DNA of 64,000 nt from positions 124,001 through 188,000 of the forward strand of contig NZ_AVGG01000007.1 in the NCBI RefSeq assembly GCF_000498535.1. The letters run 5' to 3'. The notes under the pieces were generated by a model, which worked only from the letters and a program-made list of their open reading frames with translations, was not told where the DNA came from and did not search any database. Both the position numbers and the translations under genes were made by a program. The stretch is from Flavobacterium limnosediminis JC2902 (GTDB lineage: Bacteria > Bacteroidota > Bacteroidia > Flavobacteriales > Flavobacteriaceae). This document shows, one piece after another, positions 60,125 through 64,000 of this stretch. Every line of letters starts with the position of its first letter. Positions within the stretch are counted from its first letter, which is position 1.

Positions 60125-61783
60125 TCAATAAACATCTTTCTGGTATTTTCCGGCGGTTTCCAAATCTTCCAAAACCTGTTTGGCTTCGGCGGTACTGATG
60201 TTTCTTTCGGAAGCAATTACCTCGATTATGGTATTTTCGACGTCAGTACTCATGGGATTTTTTTGTCCGCAGATGTAAATCGACGCACCGTTTTCCAGCC
60301 ATTCGTTAAAGGCTTTTGCTTTTTCGCGAATACGGTCCTGAACGTAGATTTTCTTTTCCTGATCTCTTGAAAACGCCGTGTCCAATTTGGTCAAAGCGCC
60401 TGTTGCCAACCATTCCTGGATTTCCGTCTGATAATAGAAATCCAATACGAAATGCTGTTCACCAAAGAACAACCAGTTTTTACCTTCGGCTCCTTCTGCA
60501 TCGCGATGGGCAAGGAAGCTTCGAAACGGAGCAATCCCTGTTCCCGGACCAATCATGATGATATCGGTATCGTCTGACGGCAATTTAAAATTGTTGTTTT
60601 TGTGGATATAAAATTCGATTTCAGCATCCTTTGGAAAATCGGCTAAAAACTGCGAACACAAGCCTGTTTTAGAAATTCCGTTAACCGAAAACGTATTCAG
60701 GCTGACCGTCACATGCACTTCACCATCATGAGCATTCACTGCCGAAGAAATCGAGTACAAACGCGGTGCAATGGGGTGAAGCAAAGCAATCACTTCTTCT
60801 ATTTTTACTTTTTTCGGATTGTATTTTTTCAGAATATCGATTAAATCCGCTTTATCTTCTTCAATCGTAATTTCAAATAATGCTGCAAAAGCCTCCAATG
60901 ATTTTTTAGACAATCCTCTGATATTCTTATCCGAAAGAAGTCCGTATTGCTCTGGCGCTTCAAAATAATCGGCAATGGCCTTGGTTTCTTCATCACTATT
61001 TTTCGGATAAAAACCAATCGCATCGCCCGGTTCGTAAATCACTTCTTCATCGGAAATAATCTCTATATGATGGGTTTCCTTGTTTGAACCTCTGTCATTC
61101 AGCACAATTTTATGCGAAACGATTCCTTTGTAATGCTTCTTGTGACTTACCGAAGCTGCCGTGCTTTTTTGTGTCGGAACCGAAGCTGACAAAGTACTTT
61201 TTGAAAAAACCTGTTGTAACTCATTTTCCCAATTCGTCACCGTTTCTGCATAATCCACATCGGCTTTCACCAAGGACAGTAAACGTTTGGCGCCTTTCTG
61301 CTCCAAAACTTCATCCAACAATAAGCCGGCATTACAGAAAAGCGGATAGGAAGTGTCTCCCAATCCCAAGACTGCAAAATTCAGAGTACTTAAATTCGAT
61401 TCCGAAGCTTTCAGTTTTTCGTAAAAAGCAACGGCATTTTGCGGAAATTCTCCTTCGCCCTGCGTACTTACGATGAAAAGCACCAGGTTTTCTTTCTCTA
61501 GTTTCGAAACGTCCAACTGAAAAATATCGGTGGATTTTGCCTGGATTTTGTTCTTCTTAAAGTTCGTTAGCAATTGTGACGCAATTTTCTTCGCATTTCC
61601 GGTTTCGGTACCGTAGACAATCAATGGTTTTACTGTTACCGCATTTGGTGTTTCAACAGTTGGAACCGTAAGTTGATTGCTGTCAAGAAAACCGGCCAGA
61701 TAACCTTTTGTCCAGATGATTTCCTCCTTGGAAGCCTGCTGTACGAGTTGCTGTAATAATGTTAATTTCGTTTCAGATAGCAT
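60125..61783 (-). CDS. Sulfite reductase flavoprotein-type diflavin reductase
   Basis: 552 residues: FMN flavodoxin domain (about 45-190, IVYGTETGNAKKIASQL and VLGLGDTSYPLF), a connecting FAD-binding domain (YEPGDAIGFYPKN, PRLYSISSA) and an NADPH domain (GTGIAPFRSFL, ICGQKNPM). This is the CysJ plan, transferring electrons from NADPH to sulfite reductase. The neighbours cobA and cysI fit. It overlaps cobA by 11 nt. Confidence 0.93.
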   Translation of the reverse strand: MLSETKLTLLQQLVQQASKEEIIWTKGYLAGFLDSNQLTVPTVETPNAVTVKPLIVYGTETGNAKKIASQLLTNFKKNKIQAKSTDIFQLDVSKLEKENLVLFIVSTQGEGEFPQNAVAFYEKLKASESNLSTLNFAVLGLGDTSYPLFCNAGLLLDEVLEQKGAKRLLSLVKADVDYAETVTNWENELQQVFSKSTLSASVPTQKSTAASVSHKKHYKGIVSHKIVLNDRGSNKETHHIEIISDEEVIYEPGDAIGFYPKNSDEETKAIADYFEAPEQYGLLSDKNIRGLSKKSLEAFAALFEITIEEDKADLIDILKKYNPKKVKIEEVIALLHPIAPRLYSISSAVNAHDGEVHVTVSLNTFSVNGISKTGLCSQFLADFPKDAEIEFYIHKNNNFKLPSDDTDIIMIGPGTGIAPFRSFLAHRDAEGAEGKNWLFFGEQHFVLDFYYQTEIQEWLATGALTKLDTAFSRDQEKKIYVQDRIREKAKAFNEWLENGASIYICGQKNPMSTDVENTIIEVIASERNISTAEAKQVLEDLETAGKYQKDVY

Positions 61784-62588
61784 CTTGATAAGTGTTTTTA
61801 TGGTTATCGAAATAGGATTCCACCGTGTTTTTCTCTTTTATCCAAGCGAATTGCTCATGTAAATTCACAACCGAGCCCACAATAATCAGCGTCGGAACAT
61901 ATTCAAATTCAGGCAGTGATTTCGTTTGCAGGTCTTCAAAAGAAAATACGGTTGTTTTTTGGTTGGGCGTAGTCGCCTGTTGCACGACTGCAATTCCTTT
62001 TGACGTGCTGATCCCGTTTTCCAGAAGGGATTCCGTCAAGGCATCCAAACGCTGTCCGCTCATGTAAAAGACCAACGTGTCACTAGTATTTGCCCAATCT
62101 TTCCACTGACTTGGCGCTACGGTTTTCAGATCATACAATGTTAAAAACCGGACGCCTCGGGAATAGTCCCTTGCCGTTAGCGGAATTCCTGTATACGAAG
62201 CCGCACCAAAAGCCGCCGAAATACCCGGAATGATTTCATAAGCAATGGCATTGGCTTTCAATACCTGCAACTCGTCCAAAATATTGGAAAACAGCATCGA
62301 ATCTCCGCCTTTTAATCGAAGTACGAGTTTTCCCTGCAACGCAAATTCCACCATCAATTCGTTTATATCCTGTTGTGGCGTGTGTATTCCTATGGAACAT
62401 TGCTTGCCTACGTAAATCACTAACGCGTTTTTATTCGCGTATTCTTCAATCAGTTCCGGTGAAACTAAGCGGTCAGTTAAAACCACATCTGCTTTTTGGA
62501 GGTATTTGAGTGCTTTCAGGCTGATTAATTCCGGATCTCCCGGACCTGCGCCTGCTAAAATCACTTTTCCTGTTTTTAATATGTTCAT
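61773..62588 (-). CDS. cobA: Uroporphyrinogen-III C-methyltransferase
   Basis: 271 residues with the SUMT plan. GAGPGDPELISLKALKYLQKADVVLTD at the start and LRLKGGDSMLFS bind SAM, and PGISAAFGAASYTGIPLTARD is the third signature. It makes precorrin-2, which the SirC domain of the last operon gene can convert to sirohaem, the cofactor of the sulfite reductase. It lies between cysK and cysJ. Confidence 0.95.
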   Translation of the reverse strand: MNILKTGKVILAGAGPGDPELISLKALKYLQKADVVLTDRLVSPELIEEYANKNALVIYVGKQCSIGIHTPQQDINELMVEFALQGKLVLRLKGGDSMLFSNILDELQVLKANAIAYEIIPGISAAFGAASYTGIPLTARDYSRGVRFLTLYDLKTVAPSQWKDWANTSDTLVFYMSGQRLDALTESLLENGISTSKGIAVVQQATTPNQKTTVFSFEDLQTKSLPEFEYVPTLIIVGSVVNLHEQFAWIKEKNTVESYFDNHKNTYQDAI

Positions 62589-62667
62589 CTTTTCTTTAAT
62601 TTAGGCATGAGATTTCCCTACTCGCTTGAAAAAGCAAGGAAAAACCACATATTTTGTTAGTTGTTTT

Positions 62668-63579
62668 TTAGAAGAGTCCTTCTATGGAAAGGTAGCGTTC
62701 GCCGGTATCGTAATTGAAGGTTAAAACGTTCGCGCCGTCCGGAATGGTTTCCAGTTTTTTGGCTACCGCCGATAGAGAAGCGCCAGTTGAAATGCCGACT
62801 AAAATACCTTCCAGTTTGGCAATGTTTCGGGTATTTTCGAAAGCCTCGTCTCTTCCCACCTGAACGATTTCATCAATCAATTCGTTATTGAAAATCGACG
62901 GTACAAAACCTGCTCCGATGCCTTGCAACGGGTGTGGTGCGGGTGAACCACCGCTCAATACCGGCGATAATTCGGGTTCTACGGCGATTACCTTTAGTTT
63001 TGGGAATTTCGCTTTTAACACTTTTGCCACACCGGTAATGTGTCCGCCTGTCCCAACTCCGGTGATTAAGTAATCCAATCCTTCCGGAAAATCGGCAATG
63101 ATTTCCTGAGCTGTGGTTCTTTCGTGAACTTCCACATTGGCAGGATTATCAAACTGTTGCGGTGACCAGGCGTTCGGAATTTGGCTAACCAATTCGTTTG
63201 CTTTTTCGATGGCGCCTTTCATTCCTTTTTCGCGCGGTGTCAATTCGAATTGGGCGCCGTAAATTTCCATTAGCTTTCTGCGTTCGACACTCATCGATTC
63301 CGGCATTACCAGAATTACTTTGTACCCTTTAACAGCGGCTACCAAAGCCAAACCGATTCCGGTGTTTCCGGATGTGGGTTCGATGATTACACTGTCCGGT
63401 TTTAGCAAACCTTTACGTTCGGCATCTTCAATCATCGCCAGTGCAATTCGGTCTTTGATACTGTTACCCGGATTGGTTCTTTCGAGTTTAATCCAGATGT
63501 TTTTATTCGCTCCGAAGAGTTTATTGATTTTTACTACCGGTGTATTTCCGATGGTTTCTAAAATGTTTGTTGCTTTCAT
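62668..63579 (-). CDS. cysK: Cysteine synthase (O-acetylserine sulfhydrylase)
   Basis: 303 residues from the ATG at 63579; the longer GTG start adds a non-family segment. The PLP lysine is in [23 protein letters not shown] binds the substrate and [10 protein letters not shown] binds the PLP phosphate. It condenses O-acetylserine and sulfide to cysteine. The partial serine acetyltransferase gene precedes it and the sulfide-forming genes follow. Confidence 0.94.
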   Translation of the reverse strand: MKATNILETIGNTPVVKINKLFGANKNIWIKLERTNPGNSIKDRIALAMIEDAERKGLLKPDSVIIEPTSGNTGIGLALVAAVKGYKVILVMPESMSVERRKLMEIYGAQFELTPREKGMKGAIEKANELVSQIPNAWSPQQFDNPANVEVHERTTAQEIIADFPEGLDYLITGVGTGGHITGVAKVLKAKFPKLKVIAVEPELSPVLSGGSPAPHPLQGIGAGFVPSIFNNELIDEIVQVGRDEAFENTRNIAKLEGILVGISTGASLSAVAKKLETIPDGANVLTFNYDTGERYLSIEGLF

Positions 63580-63597
63580 ACTTTTAAGTTTTTTATT

Positions 63598-63640
63598 TGC
63601 CACTGAGTCCTTTTTTGCCACAAAGACGCTAAGGCACTAA
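63598..63640. repeat. GCCAC-AAAGACGCTAAG type intergenic repeat
   Basis: Short degenerate units (TTGCCACTGAGTCC, TTGCCACAAAGACGC, TAAGGCACTAAG). Units of this general sort are common between Bacteroidetes genes. Confidence 0.6.
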
Positions 63641-63644
63641 GCTT

Positions 63645-63735
63645 TTTCTATTCTCTATTTTCTTGTCTCTTGTCTCTTGCTTCTCCCTTTTCCCTTTTCC
63701 CTTTTCCCTTTTCCCCCTTGTCTCTTGCCTCTTAC
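63645..63735. repeat. Pyrimidine-rich low-complexity repeat
   Basis: CTTGTCTCTTGTCTCTTGC followed by four or more CCCTTTT units and another CTTGTCTCTTGCC block. The CTTGTCTCTTG part also occurs at 40366-40430. Confidence 0.85.
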
Positions 63736-63739
63736 CTCT

Positions 63740-64000
63740 CTATATCACAAAATTCAAAGGCTCCGGAAATTCCGCTTTACTCTTAATTATGATTTCACTT
63801 TTATGATACACCAGTGATTTTGCAGGAATAGATTGCGTAATCCACACATTTCCTCCAATCACGGCATTATCGCCGATTATTGTATTTCCGCCCAAAATGG
63901 TAGCGTTTGCGTAAAGCGTTACATTATTTCCGATGGTTGGATGACGTTTTACTGCCGCTTTGTCCTTACTCACCGTTAATGCTCCGAGGGTAACCCCCTG
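63740..64000 (-). CDS. Serine O-acetyltransferase (partial, 5' end outside window)
   Basis: The C-terminal 86 residues are present and the frame stays open to the window edge ([13 protein letters not shown] at the start of what is visible). Hexapeptide repeats ([32 protein letters not shown]) with the family end [12 protein letters not shown] identify a left-handed beta-helix acetyltransferase of the CysE/EpsC type. It makes O-acetylserine, the substrate of cysK, which lies 161 nt downstream. Confidence 0.88.
   Translation of the reverse strand, partial: QGVTLGALTVSKDKAAVKRHPTIGNNVTLYANATILGGNTIIGDNAVIGGNVWITQSIPAKSLVYHKSEIIIKSKAEFPEPLNFVI

Noticed and set aside
63580..63621. GTG start for cysK adding 14 residues
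   Set aside because: The extension ([13 protein letters not shown]) is read from an intergenic repeat and is not part of the enzyme family.

Overview
The window looks like chromosomal DNA of a member of the Flavobacteriaceae, most likely Flavobacterium or a close relative. The evidence is the low GC content, several proteins with type IX secretion (T9SS) C-terminal sorting domains, a fused CcoN-CcoO cytochrome oxidase subunit, a fused alpha/beta E1 2-oxoacid dehydrogenase, and promoters of the Bacteroidetes form TTG-N17-23-TAnnTTTG. I see no phage, insertion sequence, rRNA or CRISPR array. This is mostly core chromosome with one small toxin-antitoxin pair.

Layout. 1-9.6 kb: an Lrp regulator divergent from a Cys/Met-metabolism PLP enzyme, a secreted protein of eleven FN3-like repeats, a DPP4-type peptidase and an amidohydrolase. 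9.6-16.1 kb: an amino acid permease, a peroxiredoxin/thioredoxin/small-protein cluster, and an arsenic operon (arsR, DUF6428-like, thioredoxin-type arsenate reductase, ACR3). 16-22.8 kb: tpx-dgkA, then ftsK-lolA-lptF/G-ribB. 23-31 kb: two identical tRNA-Ser(UGA) genes, a secreted endonuclease I, a catalytically degenerate M1-like protein with a probable barrel, and the E1 fusion. 31-39.2 kb: a VapBC-like pair, DUF2809, a CPA2 antiporter, hemN and envelope proteins. 39.2-49.2 kb: the complete cbb3 oxidase locus (ccoS-N/O-Q-P-G-H-safE and ccoI) with a divergent Crp/Fnr regulator. 49.4-56 kb: thiol/rhodanese proteins, a secreted M4 peptidase and a marR-nitroreductase-yceI operon. 56-64 kb: an assimilatory sulfite reduction and cysteine synthesis operon read leftward (cysE, cysK, cobA, cysJ, cysI, DUF2490, SirC-TSUP fusion).

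The most informative signal is regulatory. A 14-bp FNR-like palindrome (ATGAY-N4-RTCAT) lies upstream of hemN, of ccoS-ccoN and of ccoI. In all three its centre is exactly 36.5 bp from the last base of the -7 TTTG box. The same site overlaps the expected -33 region of the regulator gene itself. This defines a compact low-oxygen regulon from sequence alone.

The second signal is non-coding. A palindromic repeat family occurs only in convergent intergenic gaps (three copies). A different class of locally amplified, low-complexity repeats, several of them arranged as large imperfect hairpins, sits in gaps between co-directional genes.
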